Shown here: positions 52,615 to 61,993 of the stretch, one piece after another
Position numbering within the stretch: position 1 is the first letter of the stretch
Layout: every line of letters begins with the position of its first letter
Assembly (NCBI RefSeq): GCF_003265325.1
Contig: NZ_QGNX01000002.1
Coordinates: 124,001-188,000, forward strand
Reading direction: 5' to 3'
From: Oceanibium sediminis
GTDB taxonomy: Bacteria; Pseudomonadota; Alphaproteobacteria; Rhodobacterales; Rhodobacteraceae
Length of the DNA stretch: 64,000 nt
Position numbers and translations under genes: made by a program
Notes under the pieces: model-generated
The model's input: the letters and a program-made list of their open reading frames with translations, nothing else
Database searches by the model: none
Told to the model about the DNA's origin: nothing

Positions 52615-53865
52615 TCAGGCCCACTCGCCCTTGCGCATGACAGGCACGCGGGTACCATCCGCTTTCAGGCCGTCGATGTCGATGTGTTCCGAGCCGATCA
52701 TCCAGTCGACATGGATCAGGCTGCTGTTGCCGCCCTTTTCTGCCACCTCCTCTTCGCTGAGGCTGGCGCCGTTCACGAAGCATTCCTGGTAGCACTGGCC
52801 GAGCGCGATGTGGCTGGCGGCGTTTTCGTCGAAGAGCGTGTTGTAGAACAGCACGCCGCTTTGCGAGATGGGCGAGCCGGCGGGCACCAGCGCCACCTCG
52901 CCCAGGCGGGCGGCGCCGTCGTCGGTCTGGATGAGTTCCCGGAACACGGTTTGCCCGCGGGCGGCTTTGGCGTCCACGATGCGGCCCTGTTCGAAGCGAA
53001 CCTCGATATCCTCGATCAGGCTGCCCTGGTGGGCAAGGGGTTTGGTGGCGCGCACGACCCCCTCGACACGGTGGGCGTGGGGCGTGGTGAACACTTCCTC
53101 CGTGGGGATGTTCGGGTTGCAGGTGACGCCGTTCTTGGCCCTGGACGCGCCGCCCTGCCATGCGTGATCGTCGGCCAGCCCGATGGTCAGGTCCGTGCCC
53201 GGCCCGGTGTAGTGCAGTGCCGAAAAGCGTTCGGCGTTCAGCCAGTCCTTGCGCGCTGCCAGCGCGGCGTTGTGCGCGGCCCAGGCGGCGACGGGGTCCG
53301 GCGCGTCGAGGCGGGAGGCCGCGAAGATCGCATCCGCGAGGCGGGCCGTGGCCGCATCGGGGTCGAGATCGGGGAAGACCCGCACGGCCCAGGCGGTGGA
53401 GGGATAGGCCGCGATCGTCCAGTTGATGTCGAAGCCCGCGATATGCTTCATCGCCGGTTTGTAGGCCCTGGAATTGGCCTTGCCGAGACGGGCCGCCCTG
53501 GCCGGGTCCTGATCGGCGAGCAGCATCGGGTCATCGGCGGAAATCGCCATGCGTGCCGCATTGGCGGCAAAGGCTTCGGCCATGCCGTTGTAGAGCCAGT
53601 CCGGCGCCTTGTCGAAACTCGCGTCATGGCCGTGTTCGTAGCGCGCCAGCGTGATCTGGTCGTCCGACAGCAGCGTCGTCACCTGCCCTGCACCGGCGCG
53701 ATAGGCCGCCGCCACCACGCGGCGCACCAGCGGCAGTGCCGCCACCGGCGCGGTCAGGACCAGGTCCTGGCCCGGTTGCAGGTTCAGGCCGACCCGCACG
53801 GCGACTTCGGCGAGTTTGTCGAGCTTGGCGCTGTCAACGGCGGGGTGATCGGGGCAGACGGTCAT
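52615..53865 (-). CDS. M29-family aminopeptidase (thermophilic aminopeptidase type)
   Basis: A 416-residue metalloaminopeptidase of the AmpS/AmpT class. NIPTEEVFTTPHAHRVEGVVRATKPL (about residue 249) carries a metal-binding Glu, and the region with GEVALVPAGSPISQSGVLFYNTLFDENAASHIALGQCY (residues about 313-350) carries further ligands, with HVDWMIGSEHIDIDGL near the end. ATG 53865 gives a usual start. It is 64 bp downstream of recN on the same strand. No partner genes suggest a specific role. Confidence 0.9.
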   Translation of the reverse strand: MTVCPDHPAVDSAKLDKLAEVAVRVGLNLQPGQDLVLTAPVAALPLVRRVVAAAYRAGAGQVTTLLSDDQITLARYEHGHDASFDKAPDWLYNGMAEAFAANAARMAISADDPMLLADQDPARAARLGKANSRAYKPAMKHIAGFDINWTIAAYPSTAWAVRVFPDLDPDAATARLADAIFAASRLDAPDPVAAWAAHNAALAARKDWLNAERFSALHYTGPGTDLTIGLADDHAWQGGASRAKNGVTCNPNIPTEEVFTTPHAHRVEGVVRATKPLAHQGSLIEDIEVRFEQGRIVDAKAARGQTVFRELIQTDDGAARLGEVALVPAGSPISQSGVLFYNTLFDENAASHIALGQCYQECFVNGASLSEEEVAEKGGNSSLIHVDWMIGSEHIDIDGLKADGTRVPVMRKGEWA

Positions 53866-53929
53866 GGGAACTCCGGTTCTTGAGACGTTTGCGCGCAAGC
53901 TAGGACGCGCGTACTCAAAGGGAAAGGGG

Positions 53930-55582
53930 TCAGGCGGAAAGCAGCGCGCGCGCGGCGGAACGGGCTTCGTCCAGGATGGTCCCGCCCGACAGCATGCGCG
54001 CGATTTCGTCGATGCGCGCATTCGCGTCGAGGGCGGCGACGCTGGTACGGGTTTCAGCCGCGTCCACCGCCTTGGAGACGACGAAATGATGCGCCCCGCG
54101 CGCCGCCACCTGGGGCGAATGGGTCACCACCAGCACCTGCGCGCCCTCGGCGATGGAGGCGAGCCGGCGACCGACCGCGTCCGCCGTGGCGCCGCCGACG
54201 CCCCGGTCGATTTCGTCGAAGATCATCGTCAGCCCGCTGCTGCGCCCGGTCAGGCAGACCTTCAGCGCCAGCAAGAAGCGGGACAGTTCGCCGCCGCTGG
54301 CGATCCGCCCGAGCGGCCCCGGCGGTGCGCCGGGGTTGGTGGCGACGGTGAAGGTCACGGTGTCGCTGCCCTCGGGGCCCGGTTCGCACGGGGTGACGAC
54401 AGTGGCGAACACCGCGCGTTCCAGCTTCAGCGGTGCGAGTTCGGCGGCCATGGCCTTGTCAAGCCGCGCCGCCGCCTCATGCCGCGCAGCGCTGAGCGCT
54501 TCGGCAGCGGCCTTGTAGGCCCCGGCAGCGGCATCCTCGGCCACTTTCAGACCCTCGAGTTCAGCCGCGCCGCCGTCGATGGCAGCCAGGCGCGCCCGGA
54601 GGTCCCCGGCCAGGTCGGCCAGGTCATCGGGCTGGACCTTGTGCTTGCGGGCAAGGGCGCGGATCGCGAAGAGCCGCTCCTCCACCGCTTCAAGGTCGAA
54701 GGGGTCGAAGTCGAGCCCGCGCAGGAAGGATTCGGCACTTTCCTGGGCTTCGCCAAGCTCGATCATCGCGCGGCCAAGCGCGGCGATTGCCGGATCGAGC
54801 GCGCCCTCGGTCCGCTCGGCGATGACCTCAAGCCAGCGGATCGCCTCGGCAAGGCGGCCTTCGGCGCCGTCCCCGCCCATGACGGCGATGGCGCGGGCGC
54901 AATCCTCGCGCACCTTGTCGGCCATCTGCATCTGGCGGCGGCGGGTGTCGAGGGTCGCGTCCTCGCCCGCCTCTGGCGCCAGCTCATCCAGCTCGGCAAC
55001 CGCGTGGCGGAGGTACTCGGTATCGCGGGCCGCTTCTTCCAGGCGGCGGGTCGCGGCTTCGCGGGCGCGGCGCGCGCCAGCCAGCGCGCGCCAGCTTTCA
55101 CGGGTCGCGGACTTTCCCGCCTCCAGCGGGCCGAAACTGTCGAGCAGGTCGCGGTGGCCCTTCGGATCCAGCAGCCCGCGATCGTCCTGCTGGCCGTGCA
55201 GTTCGACCAGTACGGCGGACAACTGGCGCAGCACCTCGCCCGAGACGCGGCGGTCATTCACGAAGCCCCGCTTACGCCCATCGGCGGAGGTCACCCGGCG
55301 CAGGATCAGCTGATCCTCTTCCCAGGGCAGGTCCGCCGCCGCGATCACCGCGCGGGCGGGGTGGTCTGCGTGAAGCTCGAACACCGCCGTCACCTCGCCC
55401 TGCTCCGCGCCCTGGCGGACCACCTCGGCGCGGCCCCGCCAGCCGAGCACGAGCCCGAGACAGTCCAGCAGGATGGATTTGCCCGCCCCGGTTTCACCGG
55501 TCAGCACGTTCAGCCCGTCGTGAAACGTCAGATCGAGGGCTTCGATCAGCAGGATATCCCGTATGGAAAGCTCACGCAGCAA
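53930..55582 (-). CDS. recN: DNA repair protein RecN
   Basis: SMC-like ATPase of double-strand-break repair, 550 residues. The N-terminal MLRELSIRDILLIEALDLTF precedes Walker A LTGETGAGKSILLDCLG (residues about 27-43). A central coiled coil follows, then the ABC signature ASGGELSRFLLALKV and Walker B LTMIFDEIDRGVGGATADAVG (about 450). Length matches E. coli RecN (553). It is 21 bp downstream of bamD on the same strand, as in many alphaproteobacteria. Confidence 0.95.
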   Translation of the reverse strand: MLRELSIRDILLIEALDLTFHDGLNVLTGETGAGKSILLDCLGLVLGWRGRAEVVRQGAEQGEVTAVFELHADHPARAVIAAADLPWEEDQLILRRVTSADGRKRGFVNDRRVSGEVLRQLSAVLVELHGQQDDRGLLDPKGHRDLLDSFGPLEAGKSATRESWRALAGARRAREAATRRLEEAARDTEYLRHAVAELDELAPEAGEDATLDTRRRQMQMADKVREDCARAIAVMGGDGAEGRLAEAIRWLEVIAERTEGALDPAIAALGRAMIELGEAQESAESFLRGLDFDPFDLEAVEERLFAIRALARKHKVQPDDLADLAGDLRARLAAIDGGAAELEGLKVAEDAAAGAYKAAAEALSAARHEAAARLDKAMAAELAPLKLERAVFATVVTPCEPGPEGSDTVTFTVATNPGAPPGPLGRIASGGELSRFLLALKVCLTGRSSGLTMIFDEIDRGVGGATADAVGRRLASIAEGAQVLVVTHSPQVAARGAHHFVVSKAVDAAETRTSVAALDANARIDEIARMLSGGTILDEARSAARALLSA

Positions 55583-55603
55583 GATCGGTCATCCCGGCGA
55601 CGC

Positions 55604-56419
55604 TCAGAGCCATTTGCCCTGGATCACCTGGCGATAGATGCGGTTGAGCCAGCCTTCGCCGACATTCTCCGCCTCGAGGCCGACGCCGGTCAGCAGCGCG
55701 TAGCTGTCTTCGTACCACTCCGTCCCGCGGTGGTTGTGCCCGAGAATCGCACCGGCAGTCTGCGCCTCGTCCGTCAGGCCGAGCGCCAGGTAGCTTTCGA
55801 CCAGGCGATGCAGCGCCTCGGCGGTATGCGCGGTGGTCTGGAATTCCTGCACGACAACGCGGAAGCGGTTGATCGCGGCGGTGTAGTGGCCGCGCTTCAG
55901 GTAATAGCGCCCGATTTCCATTTCCTTGCCCGCAAGGTGATCGAGCGCCAGGTCGAACTTCAGCTCGGCGGACTTGGAAAAGTCGCTGTCGGGGTAGCGC
56001 TCGATCGTTTCGCGCAGGGCTTGCAGCGCGTCGAAAGTGGTGCCCTGGTCGCGACTGACATCGGCGATCTGGTCGTAATGGCTCAGCGCGATCAGGTACT
56101 GCGCATAGGCCGCGTCCTTGTCCGCCGGGAAAAAGTCGAGGTAACGCTCCGCCGCCGCGCGCGATTCCGAGTACCGCCGCCCGTCATAATAGGCGAAGGC
56201 CGACATGATCATCGAGCGTTTGGCCCATTCGGAATAGGGGTAGAGGCGCTCCACCTCCTCGAACAGGCGGCCGGCGCGGGTGGCGCGCCCGTCCTCGAGC
56301 TCACGCTCGGCGGCAAGAAACAGATCCTGCGCGGACCGACTCTCGACCTCGATCTCGGGCTCACGAGAGCAGGCGGAAACGACAGAAATGACTGCCAGAC
56401 CGAAAAGCCAGTGACGCAC
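55604..56419 (-). CDS. bamD: Outer membrane protein assembly factor BamD
   Basis: TPR lipoprotein of the BAM complex that folds outer-membrane proteins. The 271-residue product starts at GTG 56419 (MRHWLFGLAVISVVSAC), giving a signal peptide and lipobox VSAC with Cys17. TPR repeats cover residues about 30-245; SRSAQDLFLAAERELEDGRATRAGRLFEEVERLYPYSEWA is the first. It lies 117 bp after lpxC on the same strand and just before recN. An earlier in-frame ATG at 56488 would destroy the signal peptide. Confidence 0.93.
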   Translation of the reverse strand: MRHWLFGLAVISVVSACSREPEIEVESRSAQDLFLAAERELEDGRATRAGRLFEEVERLYPYSEWAKRSMIMSAFAYYDGRRYSESRAAAERYLDFFPADKDAAYAQYLIALSHYDQIADVSRDQGTTFDALQALRETIERYPDSDFSKSAELKFDLALDHLAGKEMEIGRYYLKRGHYTAAINRFRVVVQEFQTTAHTAEALHRLVESYLALGLTDEAQTAGAILGHNHRGTEWYEDSYALLTGVGLEAENVGEGWLNRIYRQVIQGKWL

Positions 56420-56536
56420 GTGGAAGCCCTCAACTCGACTCGTGGGGCGGTGCTTGATCGTCACCGCTTCTGCCGACGTGTCTAGCACAGCTTGGCGCGC
56501 AAGAAAAAGCCCGGACGGACCTGTTTTCCCGGAACG

Positions 56537-57457
56537 TCACCCAACCGCCGCGAGGTCGGCCGCAACAAGCTGAAACCCGGGCATCCCCCCCGCGATCTTG
56601 GCGTCCACCGTCACCCGCGCCATCGCACCGGGGGTGGCGAAAGCCTTGCGCAGCAGGCGGTTCGTCGGGCCATGCCCGGCGCGCACCCCACGATAAGCCC
56701 CGAGCACGGGCGCCCCCGCCAGCGCAAGGTCGCCCAGCGCGTCGAGCATCTTGTGCCGCACGCATTCGTCGCGGCGACGGAAGCCTTCGGGGTTCAGCAC
56801 CTGGTCGCCATCGATCACCACGGCGTTCTCCAGCGTCCCGCCAAGGGCAAGGCCCCTCGACTGCATGTAGTCCACCTCGGCGCGGCGACAGAAAGTCCGG
56901 CAATCGGCAAGCTCGCGGATGAAGGTCCCGTTGGACAGGTTCATGCTCGCCGTCTGGCGGCCGATCGCCGCGTCGGGGAAGTCGATGGTGAAATCGATGG
57001 TCAGACCGCTGAAGGGCGACAGGCTGGCCGTCACGTCGCCCTCTTCCAGGGTCACAGTCTTCATCACCGCCCAGGCGCTGATCGGCGCGTCGAGACGGCG
57101 CAACCCGGCGGAAAGGATGCCCCGCACGAAGCGGCGCGCGCTGCCGTCCATGATCGGAATCTCGGGCCCGTCGATATCCACCAGCACGTTGTGAAGCCCG
57201 GTGCCCGCTATGGCGGCCATCAGATGCTCGATCGTCGAGACCGAAACCCCGGCGGCATTGGTCAGGCGCGTGTTCAGCGTGGTGTCCGACACCAGGTCGT
57301 AGCGGGCGGGGATCATCGTGTCGCAGCCGCTCAGATCGACCCGGCGGAAGCGAACGCCACTGTCCGCCGCGGCCGGGCGCAACGTCACACGGGCCGGGCG
57401 GCCGGAATGCAGCCCGATGCCTACCAGCGGCACGTCGTCTTTCAATGTTGTCTGCAC
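56537..57457 (-). CDS. lpxC: UDP-3-O-acyl-N-acetylglucosamine deacetylase
   Basis: Zinc deacetylase at the committed step of lipid A synthesis. The 306-residue product starts at GTG 57457 (MQTTLKDDVPLVGIGLHSG). SVSTIEHLMAAIAGTGLHN has the first zinc His (about residue 80), and CVRHKMLDALGDLALAGAP has the HKxxDxxGD motif with the other zinc ligands. Length equals E. coli LpxC (305). It follows ftsZ, the usual order at this end of the division cluster, and precedes bamD. Confidence 0.95.
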   Translation of the reverse strand: MQTTLKDDVPLVGIGLHSGRPARVTLRPAAADSGVRFRRVDLSGCDTMIPARYDLVSDTTLNTRLTNAAGVSVSTIEHLMAAIAGTGLHNVLVDIDGPEIPIMDGSARRFVRGILSAGLRRLDAPISAWAVMKTVTLEEGDVTASLSPFSGLTIDFTIDFPDAAIGRQTASMNLSNGTFIRELADCRTFCRRAEVDYMQSRGLALGGTLENAVVIDGDQVLNPEGFRRRDECVRHKMLDALGDLALAGAPVLGAYRGVRAGHGPTNRLLRKAFATPGAMARVTVDAKIAGGMPGFQLVAADLAAVG

Positions 57458-57837
57458 GGGCGTGCCAGCCTCTCGATACCAGTTCCTTGGGGATAGTAGG
57501 CCAGTGACTCTGGCAGCGCCGGATCCCCCTGGCCCGGCGCACGATAGCTCCCCTGAGGTATGGGTGTTGGCGCGGCCGGACAATTCAAACCTTGTGACCA
57601 AATGCTACAGTATTGCAAAAATGTTACCGCGCGCGGGGGGCTGCCCCCTGGTTGTGCCGAGGGAAACAAGGCGTTCCCGGGCCACAGGACGTCATTGGTG
57701 CGGGAATTCCCCGTGCCGCCATTACCTCAGCGCATTTCCGCCCTGCCCCAAGAAAAACGCCGCCGGTGCCATGTCATGCACCGACGGCGTGAATTCCGTT
57801 CCGGTAGCGCCGCCCCGGTTGGCTCAGCGCGAAGACC
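57458..57837. other. Intergenic stretch between ftsZ and lpxC
   Basis: 380 bp without a convincing gene. Close to the ftsZ end it holds the terminator at 57753-57790. Near lpxC there is a locally AT-rich patch (about 57582-57628, e.g. ACAGTATTGCAAAAATGTTA), a likely lpxC promoter region. So lpxC is probably transcribed independently of ftsZ. Confidence 0.5.
57753..57790 (-). terminator. Rho-independent terminator of ftsZ
   Basis: On the minus strand a 13-bp stem (arms ACGCCGTCGGTGC / GCACCGGCGGCGT with one mismatch) closes an 8-nt loop and is followed by TTTTTCTT. It is about 48 bp after the ftsZ stop. Confidence 0.88.
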
Positions 57838-59397
57838 TCAGTTCGCCTGGCGGCGCAGGAAGGCCGGGATCTCATGCGGATCACGCGGCTCGGCGGCCTG
57901 GTCATCCTCGCGCGAGGTTACCGGCGGCTGCTGGCGATGCGCGGTATCCCGCTCATCCCGGCTGCCATGACCGGTCATGCGGTGGATCAGGCTGTTGATC
58001 GCGAAACGACCGCCCTCTTCCGGCTGCGCGGGCCGGCTGCGGGTCGGCTGTGCCGCCACGGGTGCGCTGCGCGCGGCCGACGCGGCCCGGGTGCCTTCCG
58101 GCACGGCGCTTACGGCAGCCTGCAGGCGGCGCATGGCTTCCGGCGTCGGCTCACCGGGGCGACGGGCCTGATCATAGGCGGTCGCCTCGAGCGAGGGCAA
58201 CTCGGCCTGCGGCTCCACGTGCTGGTGGGTGACGGGCGGCTCCTGCGGCGCATGGGCGAAGCCCTGCGCCGGCGCCGCGGCGCGTGCGGCGGTGGGCTCT
58301 TCCACCTGTGCATCGACGAAGCTCGGCCCGGCGGGGATCTCCTCCACCGCTTCCGGCTCCTGCACCGGGGCAGGCTTGGGTGCCTTGGCGCCCCAGGTGC
58401 GCGGGCTGACCGGAGTGTCCTCGCGGTTGGCCTTCGCCTCGATGCCGGTGGCCACGACGGACACCCGCATCTTGCCGTCCATCTGCGGATCGAGCGTGGA
58501 GCCGACGATGATGTTCGCGTCCGGATCGACTTCCGAGCGAATCCGGTTCGCGGCCTCGTCCAGCTCGAACAGGGTCAGGTCGGTGCCGCCGGTGACGTTG
58601 ATCAGCACACCTCGCGCGCCCTTGAGGCTGATTTCATCGAGCAGCGGGTTGGCGATGGCCTTCTCGGCGGCCTGAACGGCGCGGTCCTCGCCATCGGCTT
58701 CGCCGGTGCCCATCATGGCCTTGCCCATCTCGTCCATGACGGACCTAATATCCGCGAAGTCGAGGTTGATGATGCCGGGCCGGACCATCAGGTCCGTGAC
58801 GCCCTTGACGCCCTGGTACAGCACGTCATCGGCCATCGAGAAGGCTTCGGTGAAAGTGGTCTTCTCGTTCGCCAACCGGAACAGGTTCTGGTTGGGGATC
58901 ACGATCAGCGTATCGACGACACGCTGCAGCTCCTCGACCCCTTCCTCGGCCTGGCGCATCCGACGCGCGCCCTCGAACTGGAACGGCTTGGTGACGACCC
59001 CGACGGTCAGCACGCCCATCTCCCGTGCGGCACGGGCGATGATCGGCGCGGCACCTGTCCCGGTCCCGCCGCCCATTCCGGCGGTGATGAAGCACATATG
59101 CGCCCCGGAAAGCTGATCGACGATCGTCTCGATCGATTCCTCGGCCGCGGCCGAGCCCACCTCGGGCCGCGCCCCGGCGCCCAGGCCCTGGGTCACTTCC
59201 ACCCCGAGCTGGATCTTCTGGGGAGCGTTGTTCTGGGCAAGAGCCTGCGCGTCGGTGTTCGCCACAACGAACTCCGCACCCTCCAAGTTCTTTTCGATCA
59301 TGTTGTTGACGGCGTTGCCGCCGGCACCTCCCACACCGAACACGGTGATACGGGGGCGCAAATCATGCTGCTCGGGCATGCTGAGATTCAATGCCAT
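57838..59397 (-). CDS. ftsZ: Cell division protein FtsZ
   Basis: Tubulin-like GTPase forming the division ring. The 519-residue product starts at ATG 59397. [22 protein letters not shown] (about residue 17), the tubulin signature [12 protein letters not shown] (about 111), and the T7 loop [11 protein letters not shown] are present. After about residue 325 there is an unusually long, Pro/Ala/Glu-rich linker of about 170 residues, then the C-terminal peptide [14 protein letters not shown] that binds FtsA and others. E. coli FtsZ is 383 residues. It is separated from ftsA by 392 bp. Confidence 0.97.
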   Translation of the reverse strand: MALNLSMPEQHDLRPRITVFGVGGAGGNAVNNMIEKNLEGAEFVVANTDAQALAQNNAPQKIQLGVEVTQGLGAGARPEVGSAAAEESIETIVDQLSGAHMCFITAGMGGGTGTGAAPIIARAAREMGVLTVGVVTKPFQFEGARRMRQAEEGVEELQRVVDTLIVIPNQNLFRLANEKTTFTEAFSMADDVLYQGVKGVTDLMVRPGIINLDFADIRSVMDEMGKAMMGTGEADGEDRAVQAAEKAIANPLLDEISLKGARGVLINVTGGTDLTLFELDEAANRIRSEVDPDANIIVGSTLDPQMDGKMRVSVVATGIEAKANREDTPVSPRTWGAKAPKPAPVQEPEAVEEIPAGPSFVDAQVEEPTAARAAAPAQGFAHAPQEPPVTHQHVEPQAELPSLEATAYDQARRPGEPTPEAMRRLQAAVSAVPEGTRAASAARSAPVAAQPTRSRPAQPEEGGRFAINSLIHRMTGHGSRDERDTAHRQQPPVTSREDDQAAEPRDPHEIPAFLRRQAN

Positions 59398-59565
59398 ATG
59401 TCTGTCCGCCTGTTTTACGCGACCGCTTTGAAAGCGCGGTTCTTCGCCTGCTGCTGATTCGATAAAGTAAACCAAACACCTTCTCAGGTCACGGATTTTG
59501 TATTCCCGCTGGCAATTCCGGGCCGATATTGCGCACCGACCTATCCGTAGGGGCTATCTGCATAC

Positions 59566-59670
59566 TCCGGAGCGAGGGGCCAGCCCCTCGCGCTCCCCGG
59601 GATACTTGAAGACTTTGGAGATGGGAACGGCCCCACTTTACTCTTCAAATACTCCCGCCGGAGGCATCCG
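59566..59670. repeat. Two dispersed repeat copies, head to head
   Basis: 59566-59630 is a reverse-oriented long-form copy with hairpin arms GAGGGGC / GCCCCTC and CCGGGATACTTGAAGACTTT. Directly after it, 59641-59670 is a degenerate forward copy of the short form seen at 16988 (TTCAAATACTCCCGCCGGAG). Confidence 0.75.
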
Positions 59671-59730
59671 GCACTGGCAATTCGCGTGACATCTCAACCG
59701 CCCGCGACAGGCCCGCCAGACCGATGCGGG

Positions 59731-59758
59731 CCCCGCATCCGCCGAAGCGGATGTGGGG
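59731..59758 (-). terminator. UUCG-tetraloop hairpin after ftsA
   Basis: On the minus strand CCCCACATCCGC-TTCG-GCGGATGCGGGG forms a 12-bp stem with one wobble pair and a C(UUCG)G tetraloop, a very stable RNA fold. It is 31 bp after the ftsA stop. There is no T tract, so it may act as a 3'-end stabiliser as much as a terminator. Confidence 0.65.
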
Positions 59759-59789
59759 GGCAAGAATCCCAAGCCGGCAGGCTTTCCGC

Positions 59790-61121
59790 CTACCAGTTCT
59801 CGCGAAACCAGCGCAGGGCGCGACGCACGCGTTTCGCGCCGACCCGGTCCGAGGGCATCTCGAAGTCCCAGCATTCATCCTGCGGATGGGAGGCATGCAG
59901 TGCCAGCCCCACCGCGGCGGCGAAGCCGGGTCCGGTGGCGGCTTGCGGCAGGCCCTGCACGCGCAGGGGTTTGCCGATGCGCACCTGGCGTCCGAGCACC
60001 CGCGCGGCGAGTTGGTCGAGGCCGGGGATCTGCGCCGTGGCCCCGGTCAGGACGACACGCTGGCCCTGGAGGTAGGCAAAGCCCGAGGCGTCGAGGCGGT
60101 CGCGGATCTCTTCCAGGATTTCCTCCATCCGTGGGCGGATCACGCCGATCAGTTCGGATCGCGTGATCTGGCGCCGGTCCTGGCCGTTGTCCTGCACGGG
60201 GTTCGGGATCTCGATCAGGTCACGATCATCGACGCCGGTGGCCATGACGCCGCCGTGGATCGTCTTGATCCGCTCGGCGGCGGCCATGGGGATGTGCAGC
60301 CCCTGGCAGATGTCGGAGGTTACATGATGCCCGCCGAGGGGCACGGAATCGGCGTAGATCATGTGACGTTTGGCGAAGATCGACAGGCCCGACGTTCCCC
60401 CGCCGAGGTCGATGCAGGCCGCGCCGAGTTCCTGCTCGTCCTCCACCAGCGCGGCGATCCCGGCCGCGTAGGAGGACACGGTCAGACCCGCGAGTTCCAA
60501 GTCGCAGCGCCGGAAGCAGTGCAGGATGTTGTGCACCGGCGCGGCATCCGCCGTCAGCAGGTGCATATCCACCGACAGGCGGTTGCCGATCTGTCCCCGC
60601 GGATCGATCAGCCCGGTCCGCCCGTCGAGCGTGAAGTTCACAGGCAGCGCGTGCAGCGCCTCGCGATCCATGCCGTAGTCCGGCACGTCGCAGGCGGCGA
60701 GCACGTGCCCGACGTCGGGTTCGCTCACCTCGCCGTTCTCGACCCGGATATCGCCCGACAGCCCGTAGGAGCGCGGCGCGCCGCCGCCGAAGCTGGCGAT
60801 CACGTGATCGACGCGCACCCCGGCCATCTTCTGCGCCGCCTGAACGGCGGTGCGGATCGCGCGCTCGGTTTCCTCCATCGCGACGATTTCGCCGCAGCGC
60901 ACCCCGCGCGAGCGGGTGGTCGCCGCGCCGATCACCCGGAAGGCGCCATGCGTCAGGCCCCGCGGGGCCGCGCCGTCGTCCGTATCCGTGCCCGGCGCGA
61001 ATTGCAGCACGAGACAGGCAATCTTCGTCGTTCCTATGTCCAGCACGGCGACAACGCCCCTGCGTAGCGCAGCCTCACGGCGTTGACGCATGGCGCGCTG
61101 CGCCTCGAACACGTGGCTCAT
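59790..61121 (-). CDS. ftsA: Cell division protein FtsA
   Basis: Actin-like ATPase tethering FtsZ to the membrane. The 443-residue product has VAVLDIGTTKIACLVLQF (phosphate 1 motif, residues about 23-40), the SHS2-containing 1C domain around residues 100-180, and GAACIDLGGGTSGLSIF (phosphate 2, about 225). The C-terminal VGAKRVRRALRWFRENW is the amphipathic membrane-binding helix. ATG 61121 overlaps the ftsQ stop by 4 bp. Confidence 0.95.
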   Translation of the reverse strand: MSHVFEAQRAMRQRREAALRRGVVAVLDIGTTKIACLVLQFAPGTDTDDGAAPRGLTHGAFRVIGAATTRSRGVRCGEIVAMEETERAIRTAVQAAQKMAGVRVDHVIASFGGGAPRSYGLSGDIRVENGEVSEPDVGHVLAACDVPDYGMDREALHALPVNFTLDGRTGLIDPRGQIGNRLSVDMHLLTADAAPVHNILHCFRRCDLELAGLTVSSYAAGIAALVEDEQELGAACIDLGGGTSGLSIFAKRHMIYADSVPLGGHHVTSDICQGLHIPMAAAERIKTIHGGVMATGVDDRDLIEIPNPVQDNGQDRRQITRSELIGVIRPRMEEILEEIRDRLDASGFAYLQGQRVVLTGATAQIPGLDQLAARVLGRQVRIGKPLRVQGLPQAATGPGFAAAVGLALHASHPQDECWDFEMPSDRVGAKRVRRALRWFRENW

Positions 61122-61993
61122 ACGTCTTCCTCTATGATAATGCCCTGCGCGCGACGCAGCTCGCGCAGGCTTTCGGGGGTAAGCTGAAGGATCGGGCGGC
61201 GGCGGTCGCGCATGTCGACGCGGGCCAGTTCGCGGGACAGGATGTCCTCGGCCTCGTGCAGCGCCATCACCCTGGCAAGCGCGGCGGTCGCGCCGGTTTC
61301 GGGCAGCAGGATGCGCAAGCCGGTGTTGAGGACCAGCGTCCAGCGGCGCTCGCCGACCCGCACGAGGCCGCGCAGGCGGCCCGCGATGGGTTCGGAAAGC
61401 GCCAGCAACTCGCGCGCCTCGGCCACGGCCTTGTCGGCGCCGTCCCCGGCGATGATCGGCAAGTCGACCCGTTCCGCCCGGCTTTCGGCGAGGCCGACGA
61501 AGACGCCGTTCTCGTCGAGCATGTTGAGCGCCCCGTCGGTCCTCCGCCACAGCAGGACCGGCACGCGTTCGGTGACCGAGATACCAAGAACCCCCGCCCC
61601 TTCCAGGCGAACCTGCGCCGACGCCACGGCGTCGAGCGCGGTGACCTGGCGCTGCACGGCGCCAAGGTCGAGGTCCATGGAACTGACAGGCAATTCCAGC
61701 TCGAGATGGTCGATGATGCGCGCTTGCATGGGGCCCGAAACGCCGTTGAGGCGCAGTTCCTTCACCATCAGCCCAGGGTGCGCGGCGATCTGGTTGCGCA
61801 GCGCCATGGCCTTGTCGGCCACGCCCTTCTGCACAACCGGGTTCAGCGCCAGCGACACCAGCATCCAGGCAAGCGCGGCGAGCGGCAGCCCGATGCGCAC
61901 GGAATTTCGGATGGCGGGGCGAAGCCACAGGCGTTCCAGCCGGTACTTGATACGGCTCGGCGCAGGGTCGCGGGGCGCCTTTACCGGAAGCAT
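61118..61993 (-). CDS. ftsQ: Cell division protein FtsQ
   Basis: Divisome membrane protein of 291 residues. A basic cytoplasmic N-terminus is followed by one membrane span, IGLPLAALAWMLVSLALNPVV (residues about 35-55), a POTRA domain starting VKELRLNGVSGPMQARIIDHLEL, and the FtsQ-type beta domain. ATG 61993 lies inside the 3' end of ddlB (13-bp overlap), and the 3' end overlaps ftsA, so ddlB-ftsQ-ftsA are tightly coupled. Confidence 0.92.
   Translation of the reverse strand: MLPVKAPRDPAPSRIKYRLERLWLRPAIRNSVRIGLPLAALAWMLVSLALNPVVQKGVADKAMALRNQIAAHPGLMVKELRLNGVSGPMQARIIDHLELELPVSSMDLDLGAVQRQVTALDAVASAQVRLEGAGVLGISVTERVPVLLWRRTDGALNMLDENGVFVGLAESRAERVDLPIIAGDGADKAVAEARELLALSEPIAGRLRGLVRVGERRWTLVLNTGLRILLPETGATAALARVMALHEAEDILSRELARVDMRDRRRPILQLTPESLRELRRAQGIIIEEDV

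Larger units (their letters stand above)
59398..59789. other. Intergenic stretch between ftsA and ftsZ
   Basis: 392 bp without a gene. It holds repeat copies at 59566-59670, a hairpin at 59731-59758 near the ftsA stop, and the ftsZ upstream region at 59398-59500, which includes an AT-rich part (GATAAAGTAAACCAAACACC) expected to carry the ftsZ promoter. Confidence 0.55.

Noticed and set aside
53864-56485. An 873-codon plus-strand frame across recN and bamD
   Set aside because: It crosses two well-supported minus-strand genes and has no domain or ribosome site; a compositional shadow.
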